Assembly: GCA_937998875.1 (NCBI GenBank)
Contig: CALLBO010000020.1
Coordinates: 1-64,000 of the forward strand
Source of the DNA: an uncultured Granulosicoccaceae bacterium
Lineage (GTDB): Bacteria > Pseudomonadota > Gammaproteobacteria > Granulosicoccales > Granulosicoccaceae
DNA length: 64,000 nt
Direction: 5' to 3'
The first letter of the stretch is position 1, and each line of letters starts with the position of its first letter. The notes below the pieces were generated by a model, which searched no databases, had not been told where the DNA came from, and worked only from the letters and a program-made list of their open reading frames with translations. Of the stretch, positions 47,063 to 54,359 are shown piece after piece. A program made the position numbers and the translations under genes.

Positions 47063-47586
47063 ACGACCCTGATGACAAAGTTGCTCTGTATTCGGTAAAT
47101 TTCTAGTTCCACTCTTCGAGAGCTGCTTTAGTTGCCAGCTTGACTTGCAACTATGGATTCATCGTATCAGAACAAAACAGCGAACGGGGGACTGTGCGCT
47201 TTGCCGACATTCATCGCTTTCCCCGCTGGCTATCACTCGTAAGCTACAAAACAGGAAAGCCGACGTTCGAACTTATAGCAACACCAGGTCCAGCCATTCC
47301 AGCCCACTACGCATGTAGGCGACTAGATAGAAACTACCAATCCAGAACACTAGAACTAGTATGTAGATAGCTTCAAAGATCCGACTCAATCTGTGGCAGA
47401 TATAACGTTGACAAATCGGAGATTTGCTGATTTACTTATATGCAGGTAAGCACAACCTTCCGCTCGCGCCTAATCAGGTACGGTGAATGTGTCCTCAAAA
47501 CTACGTGTTTTTTAAAGCTTTGTGGCTAGCGGGTCACTGGCAATGCGAGCTCCAGATCAGAATCCGCCACTACAAAGACTGGAAAA
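47063..47586. other. 524-base spacer
   Basis: No supported gene. ACAGGAAAGCCGACGTTCGA (47251-47270) shares the GAAAGC-GACGTTCG core seen near 37081 and 40545. A 76-codon open frame across it (47140-47370) has no ribosome binding site. Confidence 0.35.
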
Positions 47587-48087
47587 ATGCGCTCCCTTGA
47601 AGAAGTCAAATCCCGTGCAGCCAAGCTACGCAAGATCCTGCGTGCATCTGGTTGCGATCTAAAACACTCCGAAGCTCTAGAAATAATATCCAAAATCGAT
47701 GGGCATGCTGGCTGGAATGCCTATGCGGCTTTTATCAAGAAAAACATTGAAATAGCTGAGCTTTACCTTGATGAAATGATCGAGGCGGAAATTTCTGGAG
47801 ACTATGAAAAGTGGATTCAGAGACGCGAAAAGCAGTACTTGGGCAACTCCAACGAACGACGATTCCGACGCGACCTGGAAGATATAACCGATGAGCTTGG
47901 AGAGTACGTAAGCCGGGAGTATCTTGGTTCTACAACAGGCTACGAAAACTCGGCCCTGGAGGATCGATACCCAAAGGCGGTTCGCCATTTGTGGCGAGGA
48001 ATATTTGATAAGAATGAGACACTTATAACGTGTGGCTATCACTGCAAGAACGGCCAGTATTACGTTAATGAGTGCATGTATCACTAA
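47587..48087 (+). CDS. Hypothetical protein with glyoxalase-8-like N-terminus, paralogue 1
   Basis: 166 residues. The first 45 (KLRKILRASGCDLKHSEALE, then IISKIDGHAGWNAYAAF) resemble the small helical domain annotated as glyoxalase superfamily (Glyoxalase_8); the true glyoxalase fold is absent. The C-terminal 80 residues (FRRDLEDITDELGEYVSREY ... HLWRGIF ... GQYYVNECMY) recur in the gene 29 bases downstream. Function unknown. Confidence 0.65.
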   Translation: MRSLEEVKSRAAKLRKILRASGCDLKHSEALEIISKIDGHAGWNAYAAFIKKNIEIAELYLDEMIEAEISGDYEKWIQRREKQYLGNSNERRFRRDLEDITDELGEYVSREYLGSTTGYENSALEDRYPKAVRHLWRGIFDKNETLITCGYHCKNGQYYVNECMYH

Positions 48088-48115
48088 TCGCCTAGACCGG
48101 AAATGGAGTCACACA

Positions 48116-48634
48116 ATGCATAGTTCTACTACATCACCTGTTCATTCACCAGAGTCTCATGCAGCCATCTTACGCAACGCGCTGAGTCACATGGGACACA
48201 AGCTTGATGAGGCAGATTCGCTAAAGGTTATTTCGGACTTAAACCATCAATGCCAGTACGTTGGCGAGCTAGATGATTCGGATGAACGCCTGAAAATAGC
48301 GGAGAAATTCCTGGATCGCCTGATCGCAGCACGCGAAACGGCAGACATGCAGAAGATACAGGAGCTAATCGAGGAACCGTACCGTGAACAATGGTTTAAC
48401 GAGAGAGATTTCAAACGAGGCTTAAAAAGATTTGACGAAGATCTGGGGGCTTATATCACCCGCACACACTTTGGCTCTCTCAGAGCCATAGACCATACAA
48501 TGGAAAAATTCCCCGAAGGAACTCGCCATATTTGGCGAGGGCAATTTGAGAAGGCCAACATCATCATCATACTCAAGATCTACAAAAAGGATGGTGATTA
48601 CTTTTTGGGCGACATCAGGTTCGATTATAATTAA
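48116..48634 (+). CDS. Hypothetical protein, paralogue 2 of the preceding gene
   Basis: 172 residues from the ATG at 48116, which has GGAG eight bases upstream. It aligns with the preceding gene along most of its length: LRNALSHMGHKLDEADSLKV at the start, FKRGLKRFDEDLGAYITRTH in the middle and RHIWRGQFEKANIIIILKIY toward the end. Divergence is high, so the duplication is old. The two are likely one transcript. Confidence 0.65.
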   Translation: MHSSTTSPVHSPESHAAILRNALSHMGHKLDEADSLKVISDLNHQCQYVGELDDSDERLKIAEKFLDRLIAARETADMQKIQELIEEPYREQWFNERDFKRGLKRFDEDLGAYITRTHFGSLRAIDHTMEKFPEGTRHIWRGQFEKANIIIILKIYKKDGDYFLGDIRFDYN

Positions 48635-48816
48635 TCGACACAAACTCTACTACAACCAGGGAGAGGTTGATTCAATTCAATCCAGGAATCGACCTCTTCC
48701 CATGGTGCACTGTTCGTCCGCTCTTGAGCAGGAAACCAGCGAACCTTAAAAAAACCTGGTTGGGGCGACCAACCTTCCGCAGGATGACCGGGGAAACTGT
48801 TGCCGGAGAAGTCCTA

Positions 48817-49032
48817 TTATATGTTTTCATTGTTACGTAACCATTCAGATGCCACATCTCCCATGGTTTTGGGCTTTCCGTCTTTTATCCATGCCATAAA
48901 TTCACTATTAAATTTGAACTCAGGGCCGCAAGCTTCCTTCAAATAGCGGCGGACGTTTTGCGTGTTTCGATACGTCTTGGTTACTTGAGTACGGTGTGTA
49001 ATTTTATCACTGTGCCAATCAAACTTTTCCAC
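48817..49032 (-). CDS. DUF6434 domain protein
   Basis: 71 residues with the features I associate with DUF6434: FDWHSDKITHRTQVTKTYRN near the start, TQNVRRYLKEACG, FKFNSEFMAWIKDG and a short C-terminal helix (DVASEWLRNN). These are small, probably nucleic-acid-binding SAP-like units; function unknown. It stands alone. Confidence 0.7.
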   Translation of the reverse strand: MEKFDWHSDKITHRTQVTKTYRNTQNVRRYLKEACGPEFKFNSEFMAWIKDGKPKTMGDVASEWLRNNENI

Positions 49033-49233
49033 CTGCTAAGGGCTCCTGTTACCTATTTTTTTCGCTGTAGGGATAAGGCTAAATCGTGACACCCTGCACA
49101 GTTAAATTCTAGTGAGGCTTTCGCCCGCTTAAGCGTAAAAACAAGTAAATTGGCGACATGATCAGATGAGAGCGAACAAACGGTGTTTGCCGAATGCGCC
49201 ACAGGAGTGTGTACGAACACCACTAGTTCGACG

Positions 49234-50166
49234 TCAAAATACCCGGCAGCTTCGACCGGGATAACCGGTGGGGCTTTGCCAACCCCAGCCATCACCATCT
49301 GTATCTATACAAGCAATACCATCGTACACCGAGTCATCAGGCATCGGATCAACAAATGGCACTCTGCAACTTCTGCCAGGTGTACCCACAGGCTGCTGCC
49401 ACCCCCAGCCGTCACCGTCTGTATCTGTACAATCCACGCTACTATAGATGACCTCTTCCAACTCTGCGACTATGTTGTTTGACACGCAACTTACCCCCGT
49501 TCCGTTTTCGAACGTTCGCCATCCCCAGCCATCGCCATCACTGTCGATACAGAAGCCCGGTTGCGGCAAGAATAGTTCGATAGGTGGAAGCTCATTGTTT
49601 GGTGAAACCTCCCAGACAACCCGAGACATAACATTCTCTGCAACTTCTATGTACCTGATGCTGGCCATGCGAACATAGCGTTTGGATGCAAAACCGAGCA
49701 TTTCGATGGGTATCGTCAGCACAATCTGGTTCTCACCCCTGTCCGCTGGAACAGATAGCAATGTGGTAATACGCGATTGACCTCGGATGGATAGCTCGAC
49801 GTCAGCACGGTTAAGATTATCCTGCGTGGAAAATACGATGGCATACTGGCCAAACAAGTTACCAGCACCCGACGTGCTTACATTGCGACTATCCTGACTA
49901 GCGTCAAATGCGATAGCAAAGTGCTGATCTTGCGTTAATGGCTGGAGAAAAGTCACTGCGACGTACAGTTTGGATTCATCAAAAGAAAACGCAACTTCTG
50001 ATATATCGCAACATTCTTGCAAAACATCAGAGGTATTGGTATCACCTATTTCATCAAAGTACACAACGTTGTATTGAGAGAAGTCCTGCGCATGGGACAC
50101 AGATATCCAAGCCGAAAATATAATCAACAGAAATAGTCTTTTTAATAGAGTAGCTAGCTTCATCAT
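49234..50166 (-). CDS. Secreted protein with three C-terminal GDGWGW repeats
   Basis: 310 residues with a signal peptide (LFLLIIFSAWISVSHAQ). Residues about 30-200 form a beta domain like a carbohydrate-binding or DOMON-type sandwich (KLYVAVTFLQPLTQDQHFAI, AIAFDASQDSR). The last 110 residues carry three units C-x-D-x-DGDGWGW-x9-SC, two of them ending PGRSCR. The same kind of unit ends the protein at 35145-36725. Surface or glycan binding is a guess. Confidence 0.7.
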   Translation of the reverse strand: MMKLATLLKRLFLLIIFSAWISVSHAQDFSQYNVVYFDEIGDTNTSDVLQECCDISEVAFSFDESKLYVAVTFLQPLTQDQHFAIAFDASQDSRNVSTSGAGNLFGQYAIVFSTQDNLNRADVELSIRGQSRITTLLSVPADRGENQIVLTIPIEMLGFASKRYVRMASIRYIEVAENVMSRVVWEVSPNNELPPIELFLPQPGFCIDSDGDGWGWRTFENGTGVSCVSNNIVAELEEVIYSSVDCTDTDGDGWGWQQPVGTPGRSCRVPFVDPMPDDSVYDGIACIDTDGDGWGWQSPTGYPGRSCRVF

Positions 50167-50376
50167 TCACGATTACCACAGTGTTCTATCCAAATTTCAA
50201 GAAAACCAGTTCAATCACTTATCGATCGACCTGCCATGTATTTACATCGCGCTTAAAAGGCTGATACAGCCTATCATTTGGTGCTATCGCAACAGTAGCT
50301 TCAGCCCACAGCGCAGATTTGCCTCTTATACTGAGATGTTTATACCTGGCATTGTACAGAGCATAGCCAGCAAAAA

Positions 50377-50826
50377 TCAGTGATTTGTACCAACATTTAT
50401 AGCAATGGAACCCGCGTCACTATAGTACTCGTAGTCACATTTAAACGTTTTTCCAATGTCCTTTTGCTGCCAGATAGTTTGCCACGTTTCAAACACCCTT
50501 TCAGCACTATTGCCAGGTACTTCAAATTCCCGATATCGACCAGCCGGAATTACAGTAACTTGTACGCCATCTGGTAATTCATTACTCGACCCCACCTCCA
50601 CACCAATAAGAAAGGTGTAGTCACCTTCATTATTCTTTCCTTCGTTTTCGAAGCCTGTGTAAACCGCGAAAATATCGTCGGTTAGCTTGCTTGAGATATC
50701 TCCAGCAACCCCTTCTGCAAAAAACCTCCCCCATAGCGCAGGAATAGTTTTCATTGCATCGAGATTGTTGGTTTTAATAGAAATTCCGGCTATTAACTTT
50801 GATTTCTGTTCTAGCGAAGTCGACAT
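50377..50826 (-). CDS. GyrI-like effector-binding domain protein
   Basis: 149 residues with AAGGA upstream. The fold is that of the effector-binding domain found in BmrR-type regulators and in GyrI/SbmC (LIAGISIKTNNLDAMKTIPA, YTFLIGVEVGSSNELPDG, VTVIPAGRYREFEVPG). No DNA-binding domain, so it is a stand-alone small-molecule binder. It is divergent from the LysR gene at 50959. Confidence 0.82.
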   Translation of the reverse strand: MSTSLEQKSKLIAGISIKTNNLDAMKTIPALWGRFFAEGVAGDISSKLTDDIFAVYTGFENEGKNNEGDYTFLIGVEVGSSNELPDGVQVTVIPAGRYREFEVPGNSAERVFETWQTIWQQKDIGKTFKCDYEYYSDAGSIAINVGTNH

Positions 50827-50958
50827 TCTTGTATCCTTTTTCTAGTTTAGAAAGTGTTGTTGCATATCGCCATCTTCCTGAAAAGAAAAACAACTAGCGA
50901 CGAAAACAAGCTAATTGTATGCAAGAATGTCGGCCACGTATTCAGGAAATTATTAACA

Positions 50959-51849
50959 ATGCCTGTGCATAAATGTTACGACCAACTAAATTGGGATGAC
51001 TTCAGATTTTTCTCCGCGCTTGCCGATACGGGGCGAATATCGGCTGCCGCAAAAAGACTGACTGTAAATCATGTGACGGTTTCCAGACGAATTGACCGGT
51101 TAGAAGAATCGCTCAATAAAACACTGTTTGCCCGGTCAGTAGACGGGTACCAGCTGACTCATGAGGGCAAGGCTTTGCACTCTCAATTGTCCACTGTGAC
51201 GAGCACACTTGAGCGGATTGTTGCAGCCGATTCTGGTAATGATCGAATAAAGCGCACGGTAAAGTTATCCATGGTTCATTCAATAGCAGATGCCCTGGTG
51301 TTGCCTCAATTTGCAGAACTGCAAAAGAAACATCCTAACTTAAACCTCAATATAGATACATCGACGCGCAACGTAAGCGTTGTAAAACGCGAATCAGACA
51401 TAGCGCTTAGATTGGCATTACCGGAGTCAGGGGATTTTATCACCAGGCGACTGGCGAACCTTGACTATGTGCTTTGTGGCACCGAAGAACTAGCGAAAAA
51501 ATGCTCGGCCGGCCAACCAGTGCCCACAATTAGCTATGGCCAGGCATTAGATCAACTACCTGAATCAAAATATATGCTGGCACAATTCGGTGCGAGCAGC
51601 ATTGCATTACAAACAAACTCGGCCACTGTACAACGCTCAGCAGCTATAAATGGAATGGGTATCGCCTTGTTACCCATGTTTTTGTATGCAAACTCCAACT
51701 TGGTCAGTATTGATATGAGCGAGCCGATTACAAGAGAAATATGGCTACTAGCTAAAAAGTCGATTGCTCAAGTACCTGAGGTTCGATTAGTCATTGAATC
51801 TTTGGTAGCGTTATTTCAGCAGAGCAGTGAATTTCTGGTAAACAGCTAG
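50959..51849 (+). CDS. LysR family transcriptional regulator
   Basis: 296 residues from the ATG at 50959 (MPVHKCYDQLNWDDFRFFSA), with AGGAAA upstream; the frame runs 35 codons further from 50854. The winged helix (ALADTGRISAAAKRLTVNHV, TVSRRIDRLEESLNKTLFAR) and a short substrate-binding domain are present. Probably controls the divergent effector-binding-domain gene. Convergent with glmS. Confidence 0.88.
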   Translation: MPVHKCYDQLNWDDFRFFSALADTGRISAAAKRLTVNHVTVSRRIDRLEESLNKTLFARSVDGYQLTHEGKALHSQLSTVTSTLERIVAADSGNDRIKRTVKLSMVHSIADALVLPQFAELQKKHPNLNLNIDTSTRNVSVVKRESDIALRLALPESGDFITRRLANLDYVLCGTEELAKKCSAGQPVPTISYGQALDQLPESKYMLAQFGASSIALQTNSATVQRSAAINGMGIALLPMFLYANSNLVSIDMSEPITREIWLLAKKSIAQVPEVRLVIESLVALFQQSSEFLVNS

Positions 51850-51946
51850 CGTACCTCAACGATAGCAGAACAGGCAAAACGGCCTGCCCCCGAATAGCTA
51901 CCACCGTATTGTTACGTCACAAGTATGCAAAAGCACCAGCATCTCA

Positions 51947-53770
51947 CTATTCAACGGTTACACTTTTAGCCAGATTTCTTGGCTGATCAATATCTCTGCC
52001 AAGCGCCACAGCACTATGATAAGCGTATATCTGTAAAGCAACACCCAGGATCATCCCCTGTACGAGCTCGTCAGCAGGCGGGATACGAATGACATGATCT
52101 GCGAGTTTATCGATACGCTTGTTAGTTGAATCTGTCACCGCAATTACAGGTGCACCACGCGCTTTGATTTCTTCAAGCGCACCCATGGACTTATCCAGTA
52201 ATTCAGATTCCGGCAAGATAATGATGCACGGTGTCTCCGCGCAAACCAGCGCCAGTGGCCCGTGCTTTAATTCCGAGGCAGGGTAAGCCTCGGCGTGTAT
52301 ATAGGATATTTCTTTAAGCTTCTGCGCACCTTCAAGCGCTACTGGAAATGCCGAGGTTCTGCCAATGAAAAAGGCACTATGGCTACTCGAGTACGTTCCG
52401 GCTATGCCGGCTATGTGAGTTTCCAGCGCCAGAACTTCTGCAATTTTTTCGGGAACGCTTTCCAGCGCCTGGAGCAGCTGTGCACCGCGTTGCGGTGAAA
52501 CATCCCTTGACCTGCCAAATTGAATCGCCAGCAGTGAAAACACACTGAGCATCGATGTATAAGCTTTGGTAGAAGCAACTGAAACTTCTGGTCCGGCATG
52601 CATATAGATGCCACCGTCCACTTCTCTGGCAATGGTACTCCCAACACTGTTTACAATACCAAGCACAAACCCGCCTTTGCGTTGAATTTCGCGAGTGGCA
52701 GCAAGAGTGTCAAAGGTTTCTCCGGACTGACTCACTACAATATAAAGCGTGTTAGCTTCGATAACCGGATTGCGGTATCTGAACTCGGCCGCAGGTTCCG
52801 CATCACAGGGAATTCTGGACAGCGACTCAATCATCCCGGCCCCTGCCATACCGGCGTATAGCGCCGAACCACAACCGAGAATCTTAATTCTCTGTATCTG
52901 CAACAGGTCACGGGCTTCCATATTGAGCCCACCGAGTTTTGCAGTATTAAAACGTTTATCCAGCCTGCCACTGATCGTGCGTCTGACTGTATCCGGTTGA
53001 TCTACGATTTCACGATAGAGAAAATGATCATAGCCACCACGATCATAGTCCTCAAGGTTACTTACCAGTTTTGTAGATGACTTATCTGTGGGGCTGGCAT
53101 CCAGCAGAGTTACTTCAAATCCATCCGGTGTTATCTGTGCCACCTCACCATCATCCAGATGTACAACCTCGCGAGTGTAGCGGGATAAAGCCGACATGTC
53201 CGAGGCCGCCAACATCTCACCATCACCTATTCCTATAATTACAGGACTACCGCTTCTGGCAAGAACTATTTCTTCGGGCTCAGCCGTACTCATGGCGGCA
53301 ATGCCATAGGTACCTACTACGCGAGATAACACCTCACGCATCGCTTCAATGAGTGTAAACTTTTTTTTATTTAGTGCTTGCGATAGCAGATGAGCCAGCA
53401 CTTCTGAATCTGTTTCAGACTTATACTCTGCATCAAGCTTAGCCTTCAAAGCGTCGACATTCTCAATAATGCCGTTATGTACCACGGTGACTGACTCTTG
53501 CGTGTCAGTATGCGGGTGTGCGTTTTCGTCTGTCGGTGCACCATGAGTTGCCCAGCGCGTGTGACCGATACCGCTGGTCGCTTTGATCGATTCGGGCAAC
53601 CGAGATTCAAGTGCTGCGATCTTCCCGGCAGACTTCCACGTACGAAGCTTGCGGCGACTGCAAACTGATATACCCGCCGAGTCGTAACCGCGGTACTCGA
53701 GACGACGCAAACCGTCAATTAGTACAGGCACCGCTTGCTGCTTACCGGTATACGCAATGATTCCACACAT
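51947..53770 (-). CDS. glmS: Glutamine--fructose-6-phosphate aminotransferase
   Basis: 607 residues, the normal length. Met-Cys-Gly-Ile-Ile at the N-terminus gives the nucleophilic Cys of the glutaminase domain after Met removal; RLEYRGYDSAGI, GHTRWATHGAPTDENAHPH and the two SIS domains (VSQSGETFDTLAA, ELKHGPLALV) follow, ending DQPRNLAKSVTVE. It makes glucosamine-6-phosphate, the first step to UDP-GlcNAc. No glmU nearby. It follows a small gene by 18 bases. Confidence 0.97.
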   Translation of the reverse strand: MCGIIAYTGKQQAVPVLIDGLRRLEYRGYDSAGISVCSRRKLRTWKSAGKIAALESRLPESIKATSGIGHTRWATHGAPTDENAHPHTDTQESVTVVHNGIIENVDALKAKLDAEYKSETDSEVLAHLLSQALNKKKFTLIEAMREVLSRVVGTYGIAAMSTAEPEEIVLARSGSPVIIGIGDGEMLAASDMSALSRYTREVVHLDDGEVAQITPDGFEVTLLDASPTDKSSTKLVSNLEDYDRGGYDHFLYREIVDQPDTVRRTISGRLDKRFNTAKLGGLNMEARDLLQIQRIKILGCGSALYAGMAGAGMIESLSRIPCDAEPAAEFRYRNPVIEANTLYIVVSQSGETFDTLAATREIQRKGGFVLGIVNSVGSTIAREVDGGIYMHAGPEVSVASTKAYTSMLSVFSLLAIQFGRSRDVSPQRGAQLLQALESVPEKIAEVLALETHIAGIAGTYSSSHSAFFIGRTSAFPVALEGAQKLKEISYIHAEAYPASELKHGPLALVCAETPCIIILPESELLDKSMGALEEIKARGAPVIAVTDSTNKRIDKLADHVIRIPPADELVQGMILGVALQIYAYHSAVALGRDIDQPRNLAKSVTVE

Positions 53771-53788
53771 AAAATCCGCCTTTGTTAT

Positions 53789-54058
53789 TCAGCCATAAAT
53801 CGTACGGCGGATCTTGCGCTCCGTAAGTTGCTCTGCCGGAAACAATCGTCCGGAAAGCTCGGCTTGTACAGCCGCAAAAATTCTCGTATTCGAGAATCCC
53901 TGCTGCTGCATCTCACGATGGCGCCGCCTGATGAATGACTCAATGTCTTCATTAAAAAAAGCCAGCATCTCGGCAACAACCTGCTGTGACTGCGCTTCAC
54001 TGAGCGCGGTAATCCGGCTCAGGTGCTCAATCAGGTCTGAATGCTGTTGGTCTGGCAT
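53789..54058 (-). CDS. Small hypothetical protein upstream of glmS
   Basis: 89 residues, helical and charged: LSEAQSQQVVAEMLAFFNED, IESFIRRRHREMQQQGFSNT and RIFAAVQAELSGRLF. I do not recognise it. It ends 18 bases before the glmS ATG on the same strand, so it is almost certainly co-transcribed and may serve glmS expression or cell-wall precursor supply. Confidence 0.65.
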   Translation of the reverse strand: MPDQQHSDLIEHLSRITALSEAQSQQVVAEMLAFFNEDIESFIRRRHREMQQQGFSNTRIFAAVQAELSGRLFPAEQLTERKIRRTIYG

Positions 54059-54099
54059 GTGGGCGTATTAAGGCGATTTTGAGTTACTTTATCAAATAT

Positions 54100-54119
54100 T
54101 TTGCCCGTTTTCGGGCAAA
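54100..54119. other. Leader hairpin upstream of the glmS operon
   Basis: TTTGCCCG, loop of four, CGGGCAAA: a perfect eight-pair stem 42 bases before the start of the small gene. On the minus strand no T-run follows. It may be an old terminator of the lipoprotein gene or part of the leader. Confidence 0.4.
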
Positions 54120-54163
54120 CGGGAATTGAAATGTGAAGAAATTGCTGTGCGATGTTCTCGTAG

Positions 54164-54280
54164 AGGGGATAGCTTGCGCATCCACCAAACTGCCGCGAAA
54201 AATATACAGCGAATAAAATCGAAGAGGGAATTACGTACCTGAGGTGCTGCACATTGCTGGATGCGCAAGCTTACCCCCTT
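54164..54280. repeat. GCGCATCCA-type palindromic intergenic repeat, copy B
   Basis: Inverted ends GAGGGGATAGCTTGCGCATC and GGATGCGCAAGCTTACCCCC. Reverse-complemented, it aligns with the copy at 11921-12065 at both ends and over interior patches, but is about 28 bases shorter. It lies between the lipoprotein stop and the glmS leader. Confidence 0.7.
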
Positions 54281-54359
54281 TGACGCGGGAGGCTTTGAGT
54301 CAAGCTTATGTGCGAGATACCGGTACCTTGATCACCGACTTTTTCGCACAGATTAACTA

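Noticed and set aside
47140..47370. 76-codon plus-strand frame in the spacer before the tandem paralogues
   Set aside because: No ribosome binding site, and it contains the recurring GAAAGC-GACGTTCG spacer motif.
33000..50300. Possible integron cassette array
   Set aside because: Small mixed genes with spacers suggested it, but I found no attC-like GTTRRRY/RYYYAAC pairs at regular places, genes face both ways, and there is no integrase.
51850..51946. Hairpin CAGGC-AAAACG-GCCTG between the lysR and glmS stops as a shared terminator
   Set aside because: Only about five pairs and no T-run on either strand.
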